Source: Immersiella caudata
Lineage: Eukaryota; Ascomycota; Sordariomycetes; Sordariales; Lasiosphaeriaceae
Assembly: GCA_030512335.1 (NCBI GenBank)
Contig: JAULSU010000003.1
Span: 2,976,001-3,040,000 of the forward strand
DNA length: 64,000 bases
Reading direction: 5' to 3'
The position numbers and the translations under genes were made by a program. Positions 45,921-57,767 of the stretch are shown piece after piece. The notes beneath the pieces are model-generated. The model was not told where the DNA came from and ran no database searches. It saw only the letters and a list, made by a program, of their open reading frames with translations. Position 1 is the stretch's first letter, and each line of letters opens with the position of its first letter.

Positions 45921-48081
45921 TTACCATAAACCCTCGTCAGCGTGCCTTGTGCAGACCTGCAAGCCCCTCTCCCTCAGTTCCTCAATCATTGACTGTCTCA
46001 TAACAGCGGACCTTTTCCTACACCACCAGAACCTGTCGCTCGGAAGAAGTTCCTCTACCATTTGGTAGACGTGGTACAGCAGGAGAAGCATCCGTGAGTC
46101 CCCCCTCGAGATCAACGGTAAAAGCGGCCCAAAACACAGCATCGGAAACGTCAGGACGTACCTCGCCATGTCCTCCTGGCTGAAACTCGTTGAATGAAAC
46201 CAAGACGACGGATCGTTTTGCAGCCCCAACATGTTGCAGCCTGCTTCCCTCCTACTATCCGCCAAAAATACCATGGCGATCGAAATCCGTTCTGACAGCC
46301 TCTTATACGCCGATCTCGTGACGCCCTCGTTTACCAACCCACCACTCTTGACGAATGCCTCGCCCTCCTTATAGCTATCGAAGAGGACAGAGACTCTCAG
46401 CGACGGATCAGTCGACGATGACGAAAGGTCAAACCCCATGTCCAAGGGGGGGTTCCCAGAAAAGATCCCCAACGGACACTCGTCCGACAACAACGACAAT
46501 TCGGGGGTACCCGGTCCTGAATACTCGGAATCCATCTCCCCCAAATCCGCCGCACCTTCCCTTCCTCCTTGGTACCTAGGGTTATCGTAAATCTCTTCAA
46601 AAATCCTTGCATATTTCCGCCAGTTCAGGCCCCTCGCCTCGACCTCATCACTCAACGCCATGCAGGGCCGCAAGATTCCGACTCGCATGAAAATACTCTC
46701 CTCCCTTTGAAACAACGGCCACGCCATAAAGAATATCTGCCGTTGCCCTGTCGACAACCAGTACAACCTGTCCCCGGAAAGATCTAACACGTGGTCCGGA
46801 CCAGGAGGCTCCTGCCCGTCCATGAAGGAAAGGTCGCACCAGAGGAGGTAGTGCACGAGTATGGCGCCGCCTAGCAGAGGATCACAGTTTTGGGGGGTTA
46901 TTGGGGCCGAGAGGGCCTCACGGTAGTCGTGGAGGGCACGGCCAAGGAGGGTGTGTTTGGCGCGAGCGTAGCGGGAATCGAGTGGGAGGAGGTGCGAGAG
47001 ATGAGCCGCAGAAAGAGAAAGCATGGCGTTGACTAAGAAGCTGTGTTGTTGTGACTATTGAAGGCGCGGTGGTTAGTCTGGGTTCTGACGTAATGGTGAG
47101 AGGGAAAGGGGGCCTGATAGAGATCTCGTGGTGTTGCAAGGGATCTGGTATGGGATTTAAAGGGGGTTTATGAAGGGTTGCAAAAGAGTTAGAAAGGGGT
47201 TGGATAGGGGTTTTGCTGATCGGGACGGTCGATAAGGGGGTTGATGATGATAGAGACACAGGGTGTCTTTGGCAGGAGGCTTATCGGGAGCGGTGTGGGT
47301 GTATGGGAAAGGTAGGCTAGAAGGGGGTTCTGGAACCTGCTTGAATGGGGCTTCGAACGGTCATGTGTGGGGTCACGTTAGGGAGTTTCCATGGGGTTCT
47401 ATGGACGCCCTGCTGAATGATGGGGGAAGGGGTGGCAATGGAAGGCAGTGATGGAATTCCAGTCGGGGAACCAGGAATCTGTCATCGTCGCACGCTCGGG
47501 GGCGCTTACCCGGAAGGCCAGCTGCAACATGGTCGGCCAGATTTCCTGGAAGATCAGCGTGGGGATGGTGAAACGCTCGAAGTGGTGCAGCAGTTCCATG
47601 TGCAGGAGGTTGACAGGGACGCCGTCGGGCTCGGACAGCGGGCACCAGTCAATTTCCTGTGGCAGTTCGGTTGCTGGAGGTGACCCGTCACTCCCCGGCG
47701 TGCCAGACGACAAAGGGGGCGCGGGAGCGCGGACGCACCGCTCCCCTCTCTTGACGCAGTTGGAGCACGGGTCGTTCTCGTCGCACTGCCCTGGTGTCAG
47801 CAAAGCGGACTGGGTGCGGAGGCTTGGTTCAGCACACACTACTTACCTTCACTTTCCGTCTCTTACACCGGATACAGCCAAGCCTCGACTTCTGAGCCCC
47901 CAGAGACGGCCTAGTTAGCATACTGCTAACCCTTTCCCACCCCCACGTGGAAAGCACGCATGATGCAGAGTCAACATACCCGATGCGGCCTCTTCTTCCG
48001 CATCGTGGTCTCTTCGGGTGCCACGACTTCCAACGTCGGCCTTCCATTGCTGTTTGTGACGAGAAACGTGTGGGCGAACAT
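45921..48081 (-). CDS. Zn2Cys6 transcription factor, UPC2-like
   Basis: Regulator of about 518 residues; exons 48081-47980, 47891-47847, 47785-47510 and 47054-45921. The zinc cluster is spread over two exons, with cysteines 40, 43, 50, 56, 59 and 66 in GCIRCKRRKVK/CDENDPCSNCVKRGERC. It is preceded by RPHRKSR, the usual lead-in in the sterol-uptake-control (UPC2/ECM22) type family. MELLHHFERFTIPTL and NAMLSLSAAHLSHLLP match the conserved regions after the cluster. The third intron would be 455 bases, long for this genome; its acceptor (CAATAG) was chosen because it gives QQHSFLVNAML in frame. The start is uncertain, with 48081 the first ATG upstream of the conserved part. Targets unknown. It lies next to an MFS transporter on the same strand, 1.5 kb away. 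Confidence 0.83.
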
Positions 48082-49577
48082 GGATACCAGGCATGCGCCG
48101 AGATGGCCGTCGACGAGGATGAAAACGGGTAAACGAGGATGAATCTGTCTTTCCGACACAGCAAGATGGGGGCAGGCTAGGGGCTATCGTAAATAAAAGG
48201 CCGGCGACACGACCTCGGTGATGTGGAGGAGAATCTCAAATATCTTCCAAAGCTTGATACCCCCTCCCTGAGAACAACCACTCGAACACTGCAGGCCCCG
48301 GCCCGCCTTATGTATCACCGACTGCGCACTCAACAAAGACTCACACATGGATTTCCAACTTCTCACACCCGAGCACGAAAACACGCAGCCCTACCCAGGT
48401 ACCTTCGTACATACGACGGAACAGTCACGACTTGATGTTCCCCAAGGACCCTTGACGTCGGATGGGTCGCGCCAAGTCCCCTAGCCCGTACTCGTGTTGC
48501 TGGGCCCAGCCAAATTCCAAATTATGCTAAGTAAGGCAGGCAGCTAGAATCTCCCGCTCGAGACAACGGAATCCTTCGCTCTCCGATGCTCGATCGCGAA
48601 GCGCAGCACAGCGCAGCAATGCCGAGGAGGGGGGCTAAGCCAAGGAAAAGCGGAACCGTGGGTAGCGATGAACATGCAATGATAAACTGGACTTACACAT
48701 CCCAAAAGGGCTGGGCACCCAGGGCGCAGATACGTTTGGCAGTGCGGCGTACTGAGTGCAATGCAGATACACGTATCTGTACCCAGTATCTGCGCGAGAA
48801 TGAAGCGTTTTTTCCCACCCTACCTACCCACTACCCGAACCGCGCGGGTGCACTTACACCAACGAGCGCGCCGGATACCGTCCCGGAATCTACTCCGCTC
48901 CGCCCAGCTGGTCGGGGTCGGAGCGGCCCAATGAGTGCACCTCGCATTCCGCATTAGGCTATGCGAACATGGCCCAGGGATTAGGTAAAGCACCACTGTT
49001 TGGAAGAGAGATTATTCAGCGACGCTCAGATGGGCAGAAGCCCCAGGGCTTGGGACCCCTTGAAGCGATTAGCAAATGCTGAGAAGGAATATACTATAGA
49101 CGTCTTCTCCGCGGAGTCGCATCCTTTCTCAATGTTTTCGGTAGACTTGGAATTCTCGTTGGGCGCGTGAGATGTCGGAATTCCCCTCCACGGAGATAGC
49201 GGGACTGCGCAAGTTTGTGGCAAATTAGTGCTCTGAGCCGCTGCTAGCTCCAGATCACCTCATTCCTAAGTCTACATAGGAGATAAAAGGGTAGTTATGA
49301 CGTTTGGGGTCAAGACATTGTCCAATATTTAATGCTGTTGAACTAAGTATACAGAGATAAATAAATAAAAACGATCATATGACCGACCGACCAACGGTCA
49401 TTCCGAGTTGAAGACACACTCAACGGACCTACCCGAGCGCCTTTTTATGTATCCATTCGCAAAGAAGAAATGCGCAAACATGCGCAAACGAAATCTGAAT
49501 GCAACAAAGGCAAGTCGTGAAGGATCAAAACAAACCGATGGCGAGACAACCAAACAAGATCACTGGCCGACCGGCTT
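48082..49577. other. Intergenic, UPC2-like regulator to MFS transporter
   Basis: About 1.5 kb with the regulator promoter on the left and the transporter 3' flank on the right. No gene supported. Confidence 0.55.
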
Positions 49578-51819
49578 CTACGGCGTCGTCTCGTCGGATG
49601 GCTTTACCGATGGCTCTTCCTCCACCATCGTCTGCTTGTTTGGTTCATCGGCAGAGCTCCTCTCCGCCAGGTCGTCCACACCGCTCTCCGATTTTGTGTC
49701 TTCAACCGGTGGAAGTTGTTGACGTTCCGACTTTTCTCCGCCCGACTCCCCCTCCGCCAATGCCTTCTCAACACCTGGAAGCGGATCCTCAGCCTTCTCC
49801 TCTGACCCCTGGTCCTCGACCTCGGCAAGCTGCCGGCCCGCGACCTTCTCCTCATCGTGCTTCTCTTCCCCCTCCCCACCCCTGCTTGCAACAGTCCTCT
49901 CATCATCACTAGCCTGCACCGGCATCACGCCGACCTCCCTCTCCCGCTCTCTGCGGCTCCTGGCCCTCTCCATCGTATCCCTCGTCGCAATCCTCATCAT
50001 GGCCTCATCCGCTGCCTGCTCCTCAGCCACTTCTGTAATTGGCACATTCTTCGCCCTCATGGCCGCCAGCACGACCGCCGCTTCGGCCGCATACTTGCAT
50101 CTCATGCGAATCTGCCCGCCGTACCTGTAAAACAGCAGCGGAAAGGGAACGCAGGCCAACGCGAGGAAAGCGGGAATGGTGCTAGCCCAGTGGATGCCCA
50201 AATTGGCGTACATGTAAGTCGTGAAGAGAGGAAAGGCCGCGCCGAAGAGGGAGCGGAGTACCGAGTTTGCGGCAAGAACCGAGGCTGCGAAAACGGTGTA
50301 GCTGTCGATGAGGTAGGTGAGGAGGGCGAGGAAGACGAGGACGAGTCCGGCGGCGAAGAAGCCCGAGGCGATGATGGGCACGACCCAGTGGACGTATGAG
50401 CCGTTGGTCCAGGCGAACCAGAAGAGGCCGACGGGGAGGAGGACGGAGCCGACGATGGCGGGGGGGAGACGGGCCTCGGGGGGTGCGGAGCCACCGTTTG
50501 CAGCGGCGACGCGGGAGTAGCGCTTGTTGTCGTACATGGCGTAGAAGACGCCAACCATCATGCCTACGGCGACACCGATGAAGGCCAGGCCCCCGATGCC
50601 AGGGCTCCAGCCGCGGTGGACCTGGAAGATGATGGGGAAGGCGGCGAAGAGGAGGTACAGGGTGCCATAGACGATGGCGATATAGACCGAGGTGAGGAAG
50701 ACGATGGGTTCGCGGAGGAGGAGCACCCAGGGGCGGAGAAGGGCTTTCTTGATTTGTTCCTCTTTGACGGCCTTCTTGGTGGCGGCGCTTCCGTCGCCGT
50801 GAGTGCTAACGTCGAGCTTGGAGATGTAGACCTTTCCCGTCATCTTGGAAAGCTTGGCGGCCCGGCGGCGGAGTAGAACGGGGGCGTATGTCTCTGGCAC
50901 GAATAACGAGCACGCAATCCAGAGGGTTCCGGTGAAGATGGCCATGAGACCCTCGACCCAGCGCCAGCCTTCCGTCTCACCCTGTATGGTGTGTCAGCCT
51001 ATCTTTCACCTAATTTGAGGTGGCAGACTCACAAGAAATCCCCCAATGATGGGACCTATTGAAGGGCCGAGAAACGGTGCCAATGCGAAGACACCCGCTG
51101 CGAGACCTCTCTCTTCGGCGGAAAATATATCAGCAATGACTCCTCCACAGTTCGTCATGGGCGATGATCCAAAGGCGCCGGCGAAGAAGCGTAGAATGAT
51201 GAGAGTCTCAATGTTCTTCGATCCTGCAGCGCCAGCATTGAACACTGTCAAGGCCATGTACGTGATGAAAAACAGAATCTGTCGGCCATAGAATTCTGGT
51301 TGTTGTCCCTACACGTCAGCTGTGACCTCGATTGCCCCTTTTTTATCGCCAAGAGCAAAACATACCGCTAAGAGGCGCCCACAGCAACGGCCCAATGGCA
51401 AAGCCGAGAACAAAGACCGACAGTCCGAGAATTGCCAGCTCCGTCGACACACGAAACTCTATGATAACATCAGAGATGCCCCCTGAGTAGGCAGTGCTGA
51501 CCAGAGCAACAGCCAGCGTGGCGATGGCTTGCAGAATTGTAATGGTCCACTTCTTCCATTGCGGAAATTGAAGCGGATTTCTGGCATCTTGAGGTAGAAA
51601 ATCGACGATGTAGGGCTTCCCGGCCGTGCCCTCACCTGGGTAGATGTAGCTCAAGACCTCCGGGGTGACACCTGCTTGGTCGAGGACGAACGATATGTGC
51701 GAGACGCCCGTTCGGGGCTGCTGAGCTTCAACATCAACATCGACATTGACGATCGCGTTTTCGCCGGCTGTGGTGGACGACGAAGATGAAGCCGCTGGTC
51801 GGGGGTGGCTGGGCGCCAT
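49578..51819 (-). CDS. MFS transporter, DHA1 drug:proton antiporter type
   Basis: Twelve-helix plasma-membrane exporter of the major facilitator superfamily, 706 residues; exons 51819-51366, 51295-51033 and 50981-49578. The N-terminus is Ser/Thr-rich and cytoplasmic. QFPQWKKWTITILQAIATLAVALVS opens the first helix; GPLLWAPLSGEFYGRQILFF is the loop motif A region and LGPSIGPIIGGFL the antiporter motif C region. VYIAIVYGTLYLLFAAFPIIF in the second half is typical of DHA1 (polyamine, Flr1-like and fungicide) exporters. After the last helix (about residue 530) there is an unusually long, about 175-residue acidic Glu/Asp/Lys/Ser tail. Substrate unknown. The neighbouring regulator could control it, but nothing in the sequence proves this. 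Confidence 0.9.
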
Positions 51820-53129
51820 GATAGGCAAGGGGCAGTTACAAGTGAAGGCAACACATACACGCGCAGTTCGAGGGCACACAAAGAGAAACGAGGGACCGTG
51901 TGAGTAGGTGTCTGAAGATTCTTCCTACACCAAACCGGGCTTCCGGGGGAAAATGACGATAGGGACGCAAAAGGAAAACGGGACGAATGCCCTATTATTT
52001 CGCCCCGGTGGTCCTCTTCTTGTTTTCCTCCTCAGCTTGACGCTTCCCTGGTGCCAGGGCTAGCAAACTGGAATTTGCCCGTTCCCGGTCTGCATGATTG
52101 CCCCACAGACATCGCGACGGGTGGAACAGACATGACGAAGATCGGATGCCTTGCAAGGATGCATCATCCCAACCGGCCGAGGAAGCGTGGGAAGCTGGAT
52201 CTGCGTGAGCGGTAGGAGCCGGGCTGGCCCTGTCTCGGGGGTCCGCTGCGGCTCTGCCGACACCCGTCGTCTTGGGGAGACGCTCTTTTCCTCGTCGAGG
52301 GGGCCGAGGCTGTCCATTGGCAGCGTTGTGTTGTCGACGTTGAGAGGGTTACACTTGTAACCTCACCCAAAACCAGCGCAAAACGAACAGCTGCTGAGCA
52401 ACGCCGGAGACACGCGAGATCAAGGCCGTGCCGCGCACTGCAGACACTACTGCTGCGTCTGGAGACGCAATGCACTGCACGTTAAGGTATTCGGGCGTAT
52501 GGCCTGCTCTCACATGTCTGATGTGGCGGGATCCTGGTGTTGAATGGAAAAAATAAGACGAACGGGAATCGGGAAGGGTTCCACCGCGGGGCGTTCCATG
52601 AATTTCTCGAGAAGCCTCGGCACGGAGCTCGTATGTAGGTGAGAAAAAGGGGCACCCTGCTCACTTCTAGTGAAGATTTAGAATCGAAACTATAACTTTT
52701 GGGGAGGGGAAAAAAAGGGGAAGCAAGGCTCCATCCGATGTCCGACTCGGAATACTGGTTCTACCAGCCGATTGGGGTGGCGACTTGCATGGTAGTTTAG
52801 CTCAAGTTCAATGTTGCTTAGTGACCGATTGTCGCGAGTGCCGAACGTGGGGATCTCAACGATCAAGCAACGCCAAGGACGCGACGAAGCGAACAAGCTC
52901 CACGCTTGACGGTGCCGAGGCCTGTCAACATGACCAGTTCCTGACGTAGCCCTGAGCTGCGGACACGCCGCATCTTTGCCATGGATGCCATAGAGTGCAG
53001 ACAGACACTTTGTTCCGAACTCAGATAGCTTGGCGTGTCGAGAAACGGCCATGCGTATTGCACATACAGGAGGTAGGGTAGATCGCTTCGCTCCGCAGAC
53101 TTGACAAATATTTGTTTATCAGTCCGCTA
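51820..53129. other. Intergenic, MFS promoter to rcm1 3' end
   Basis: About 1.3 kb. No gene recognised; holds the MFS gene promoter and the 3' flank of the methyltransferase gene. Confidence 0.55.
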
Positions 53130-55100
53130 TCAATCATCATCATCAAAGCCATTCCACCCGTCGTCGATATCGTCCTTATCGCTTTGGAGAGCAGCCTTGA
53201 GGGTGGGCATGCCCATTGCGTCTCGGACGATCCTTCCCTCGGCATCTCGAACGTAGGGTCCCTGGTCGTCGTCGTCGCCACCCCCCGGCGGCCCGGCATA
53301 GATCTCCACGCCTTTGCCATCGCTGTCCGTTTCGAGCTCGTCCAAGTTGATTGCCTTTTTCCCATTCGCCTTCAGCGTCGGAATTCCCATCTCATCTCTG
53401 ACGATAACCCCGTTTGAGTCCCGAACATACGGACCCAAGTCGTCTTCTGCGGTGGTCGTCTCCTCACGGACGAAGCCCGCCACGAAGAAGCCCATTACTC
53501 CCCTTCCATCGTCCCGGTACGTCCGAATGCACGCCTCTGCAACCTCCGTGTCTCCGTCGCACGCGTCCGGATCGCCCCGCACCGGCCACTCACGCATTCC
53601 ACGCGTCTGGTCTTCCCGCTTGAGCACCCTCCAACCACGCTGTCTTGCTATGTCCGAGGCTAACGCCTTGAGCACGACATGCTCGTTCTCTCCCGCGTAA
53701 ACAGAGCATGTCGAGTATGTGATCTTGCGGGCTGCCGGGAACGCAAATGCATGCAGCAGAAGCGTGAGCTGAAACGCTGCAAGGGCCGCAATGCGCGCCG
53801 TGAGGTCCTTCTCCGAGGACAGCACCGTAGTCTCGCCGTCGTCGTCTACCAACACCACTGGCGGCTTCTCACCGCCCCCATCCTTGCCATCCCTCTTCCG
53901 CTTCCTGTCTTTCTTGTCCCCCTTCTTCCCGGCCACAGCCGCCCCCTCAGCCGGTCCCTCGGGTAGGTGTAACTCGGGCAGATCGTCCCTCCCCACGATC
54001 CCACTCCCTGAACAGCTTGGATCGAGTAGCAACGCGCCGACATTTGCGTACTTCTCCCCCGTCGGATCAACCTTCAGGAAATCCTGCCCCTGATGCACCA
54101 CCGTAAACCCATCCGACCCAGCTGTCTTGACCATCCTCTCCAACGTCTTCGCCCGTCCTTTATCCTTCTCAAACGCAAATATCCTCTCCCCTTCCGTCCT
54201 CCCCCTTCCTTCAAGAATCCCCGCTAGATGCGTTGTCTTATTTCCCGGCGCTGCACATGCATCCACCACATCTCCCTCTCCCGGCCCTGGATCCAGCAAG
54301 CACGCCGGAAAGCACGACGCCTTATCTTGAAATATCACCTCCCCCTTTCTGTACGCTTCACTCCTCGTAACATCTGTCCCCGGCGGCAGTGCCAACAAAT
54401 TCGGCACGTTCCCATCCAGACAAAGTACCTTCTTCCCCGCCGAGGCCATGACCTCCTCTACTCCTGCAACGACTTCATACCCCTTGAATGTCGTCTCTAG
54501 CTGGTCATCCACTGTGGACTTCAGCGCGTTCACACGCGCCCATCTTGGATGAGGTGTCCTGCCGCCTGCTGTGATTGCTTCGGCTTCGACTAGGGCGCGA
54601 AGTGTCTCGATAGTTGCGCACTTCCTCCGTAGCCGCGCGCGAGATAGCTCGGAGGTTAGTCTGCCTTTGTGCCTTTCTACGGCGGCACGCAGGCCATGCG
54701 ACGCTGGCAGGGCGATACCGCTTTTTGCGAGGAGGAGGTCATGTGTGAGAAGAAGTGCCAGTGCGGCTGTGAGCTGATTTGGTTAGCATCATCATAATAT
54801 TGACGGCCTGCTGTCCACACAATTCCATCCTTTTCAATTTTCTCCTCGACGTTTTTCTTGCCGCTTCCCAGTTAAACACTCGACAAAGAAAATACTCACC
54901 TTTCTCTCAGCCCCCAAAAGCTGCGCGCTCTCCACTACCTCTTTCAACACCCCGCTCCACTTTCTCGTCTCCAAGACAAGAGCGTATACCTGGGCCGGAG
55001 GCGACTTGAGCTCCTTATTGCCAAAGATGCGAGACTTGAGACTCCCACCGTGCGTTGTTGGCGCAGAGAGGAGGTTCGCTGCCTCGTGATATAATGACAT
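53130..55100 (-). CDS. rcm1: 25S rRNA cytosine-C5 methyltransferase Rcm1/NSUN5-like
   Basis: Nucleolar SAM-dependent RNA m5C methyltransferase, 614 residues, exons 55100-54900 and 54773-53130. Yeast Rcm1 and human NSUN5 modify one cytosine of large-subunit rRNA. The N-terminal helical region begins MSLYHEAANLLSAP. The Rossmann domain has VVDACAAPGNKTTHLAG (SAM binding), IFAFEKDKGR and the motif IV loop LLLDPSCSGSG with Cys321, plus ITYSTCSVYAGENE with Cys423; two cysteines in these positions define the family, one for catalysis and one for release. A Lys/Arg-rich insertion (KKGDKKDRKRKRDGKDG) separates them. The C-terminus carries two copies of a 20-25-residue unit of the form GPYVRDxxGxIVRDxMGxPTLKA, joined by an acidic linker, and an acidic end. 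That tail is outside the usual catalytic domain. Confidence 0.94.
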
Positions 55101-55970
55101 TTCGCGCCAGAGAATAAGAGATCGTCTCGAGAAGTTCAAACCCTGTGAGATACAGAAGTTTTGAGACGTGAAAATCGGAGGTCGATGGGGAGAGTGAAAT
55201 TGGATTGAGACTTGTTGATCTCAACTTGTAATCGACATGGAAAGTGCAAGAGTAGCGCGCTGACAATTTTTACTGGGGCGGTCGAAGTCAAGCCCCGCTT
55301 CGAATTCCAATCCGGTTTGTTATAGGTCCAAGCTCCACTTCTTTAAGTCTTGCAGCTAGGCACCGAGTACGCAAAGAGACTGGCTAGCATTACTCTGATC
55401 ACAATCACCCCAGAACAATCAAAGCAAAATCCAAAAACAAAATGGCGCCGACGATGCATTGCTATCAATAGCTATGTATGCCTTATATGCCCCCCCTTCC
55501 TCTTTTGTCCTTCTCCTTTCAACATCCCTAAAAGCCCCCTTCGCAGGTAGGCTTGCGCCGGTGGACAGCTCATAACTGTCCCTGCGCAGAAGAATTGAAT
55601 AATGATACAAGAATGCAAAAATGCACAAATGTCCGAAGTGAATCAGGCCGTATCTACGGCTCAGTGGCCCCTGCGATGAAGATGCGGGAAGCCTGGCATG
55701 TGTGGTGTGGTAGGCAAGAAGCAGAATGATGTTTCGTATCGTCGTGAATCGCGGAAGCCGGCTATACGAAGAAGGCGCGCAATGTGTTCCCGAATCCCCG
55801 GGAAGAATATCCAACCCTCCCTTTTGATCCTTCTACTCCAAACCCCCCTCTATGTTCGACCCAAATGTCTGAAATGGTGCTGCAAATACAGTGCTCCAGG
55901 TGTTGGAGGCGGCGAGAATCAAATGTCCTATAGACAACTGGCGGGCAGGTCGCCCAAAAAAGGAGGCCAT
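55101..55970. other. Intergenic, rcm1 promoter and WSC gene 3' flank
   Basis: 870 bases with short overlapping frames only and no gene recognised. Confidence 0.6.
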
Positions 55971-57767
55971 TTAGTGGTGGTCGTGGCTGCGGCGGTGGTG
56001 CATAAAGTGATCATGCACATGGCGCTTCTTGGGGCTGCTCGGGGCGGCACCACCCTTAGTGAAGAGAGAGAGAGCCCAGCTTCCACCGCAGGTCTGAGTC
56101 TCGTCACCCTTGCAAGACATGTCGCACTTAGAGTCGTCGAGCTTCTCAATGGTGCTCAGAGAGTTTCCGCAGAAGCACTCGCCGCCATACTGGGTACCGG
56201 CGATGGAGAAGCCCTTGGAGTCGCAGTACTCGACGCAGTTGGTGTTGCTGACCTTGCCGAGCTTGGGAAGCTTCTCACCGGAGAGGAAGCGATCGCTCGA
56301 GTCCTTGTAGCAGCCAACGAGTTTGAACTCGCCAACATCCTTGCCGCCAATTGCCTGGGTTGGCCGGGGGCCGTTTCCATACACAGTCTTCGTCTCGTAG
56401 ACGGTGACAGTGTTGACAACGGTTGTGGTGGCGTGGCCTCCAGCAGGCGCAGTGGTCTCAGGCGAGGCGGCCGAGGACGAGGGTGGCGTGGCCTTGATGA
56501 CGGGGACAAATGTCGTCGGAACAGCAGGCTTGGCAGAGCTGACAACAGGAAGATCGACAGACGGGTAGTCCGGAGAAGGAGTGACAGGCTCGGGGTTTCC
56601 CGGCTCAGGAGCAGGGGCCGGGTTGGTGGCGGGAGGAGGGGTGCTACCACCACCGCTGCCAGCGCCGTACTTCCAGCCAGCCAGGGGGTTGCTGCCGGGG
56701 AGGTTGTCAAGCGGGCCAGTGACATTCTCATCGACGGGGCAAGTGGCCTTGCAGCTGCTGCCGCGATCGTTGACACCGCCAATCAAACCCGGGCAGTTGT
56801 GGATACCTTGGTGACCAACATCGCAGTTGTCGATGATTTGCTGCAGAGCACGCTCATCCCAGCCAGAAATGAAGTCACCATGAGCTGAGAAGCCAGTGGT
56901 GTCGCCGTTGGAGAAGACAAAGGGGCTCTCCTTTCCAATGAGGTGCTGGAAGCGGGGGAGGAACTTGTGGGTGTCCCAGTAGGTCTCGAAGAACATGTGG
57001 GGGATGTGGACCCAGCCCTGGGGGCAGTCAAGCCTTCCGTTGCCCGCATCGGTGGGGAAAGCCGAGTTAGTCCTGAAGTCGGTAAGACCGGCAGCGGGGT
57101 TGTAGCATGAGGGGAAGTGAACATCGACGCGCATGGGCGAGGCATATCCATCACAGTCCTGGAAGGGGAAGCCGAGACCTTGGCCCTTGTTGTTGGGATC
57201 TCCCAAGCCTGCCATAGAGCCATCAGAGTCGGCAGGCCAGCTTGGGGGGTTGAAGTTGGACCGGGGGCAAGTAATGGCAGCGGGGGTGACGGGACCCCTA
57301 GATGGGTCGAGGTTGATATGGCCGTTCTTGGCTGTGGTGCTTCTTGCGCGAGCGTCGCCACTGACAAGCTTCAGACCGAGCGGGAAGGCTTTGATATCAT
57401 CGTTGGAGGCGTCGAAAAAGTAGTAGACGTTCATGTAGAAAAAGGGGACCGGCTCGAGCTTGCCAGTCGAGGGGTCTTTGAAGTAGAGCTTCGGGAACCA
57501 ATATGCGCTGAGATCGGCCTTGGCGAGTGCGGTCGTGCAAGTCGACTGGCGGAGGTCCTCACCGTTCGTATTGAAGCCGAGGTTATTGGCTCCCATGAAG
57601 GTGTGGACGTGGCCGGACGGTCCGCCAGGCTGAACGATAGGGTCGATACGGCAATCCATGAGCGGCCCATTTCCATAGTGCTGTAGGACGGCAAAAGTCC
57701 GCTTGCTCTTATCCTTGGCGGCAACCGTAGCGGCGAGACCCGCCAGAACGGCTGACTTGAACAGCAT
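55971..57767 (-). CDS. Secreted DUF1996 and WSC-domain protein
   Basis: Intronless gene for a 598-residue secreted protein. A signal peptide covers about residues 1-17 (MLFKSAVLAGLAATVAA). The DUF1996 domain follows (LMDCRIDPIVQPGGPSGHVHTFMGANN, YWFPKLYFKD, CDGYASPMRVDVHFPSC, CPQGWVHIPHMFFETYWDT in parts), spanning about 35-290. A Pro/Ser/Thr-rich linker, probably O-glycosylated, leads to one WSC domain at about 480-570 with the expected conserved cysteines (LVGCYKDSSDRFL, CVEYCDSKGF, YGGECFCGNSL, CGGSWALSLF). WSC domains bind glucans or other glycans, so a wall or extracellular location is inferred. The last 14 residues are His-rich (HVHDHFMHHRRSHDHH), which is not part of either domain. An in-frame upstream extension to 58007 exists, but the signal peptide favours the start at 57767. 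Confidence 0.94.
   Translation of the reverse strand: MLFKSAVLAGLAATVAAKDKSKRTFAVLQHYGNGPLMDCRIDPIVQPGGPSGHVHTFMGANNLGFNTNGEDLRQSTCTTALAKADLSAYWFPKLYFKDPSTGKLEPVPFFYMNVYYFFDASNDDIKAFPLGLKLVSGDARARSTTAKNGHINLDPSRGPVTPAAITCPRSNFNPPSWPADSDGSMAGLGDPNNKGQGLGFPFQDCDGYASPMRVDVHFPSCYNPAAGLTDFRTNSAFPTDAGNGRLDCPQGWVHIPHMFFETYWDTHKFLPRFQHLIGKESPFVFSNGDTTGFSAHGDFISGWDERALQQIIDNCDVGHQGIHNCPGLIGGVNDRGSSCKATCPVDENVTGPLDNLPGSNPLAGWKYGAGSGGGSTPPPATNPAPAPEPGNPEPVTPSPDYPSVDLPVVSSAKPAVPTTFVPVIKATPPSSSAASPETTAPAGGHATTTVVNTVTVYETKTVYGNGPRPTQAIGGKDVGEFKLVGCYKDSSDRFLSGEKLPKLGKVSNTNCVEYCDSKGFSIAGTQYGGECFCGNSLSTIEKLDDSKCDMSCKGDETQTCGGSWALSLFTKGGAAPSSPKKRHVHDHFMHHRRSHDHH

Noticed and set aside
45921..51819. Regulator plus MFS exporter as a secondary-metabolite cluster
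   Set aside because: No synthase, cyclase, P450 or other tailoring enzyme lies nearby; the flanking genes are housekeeping.
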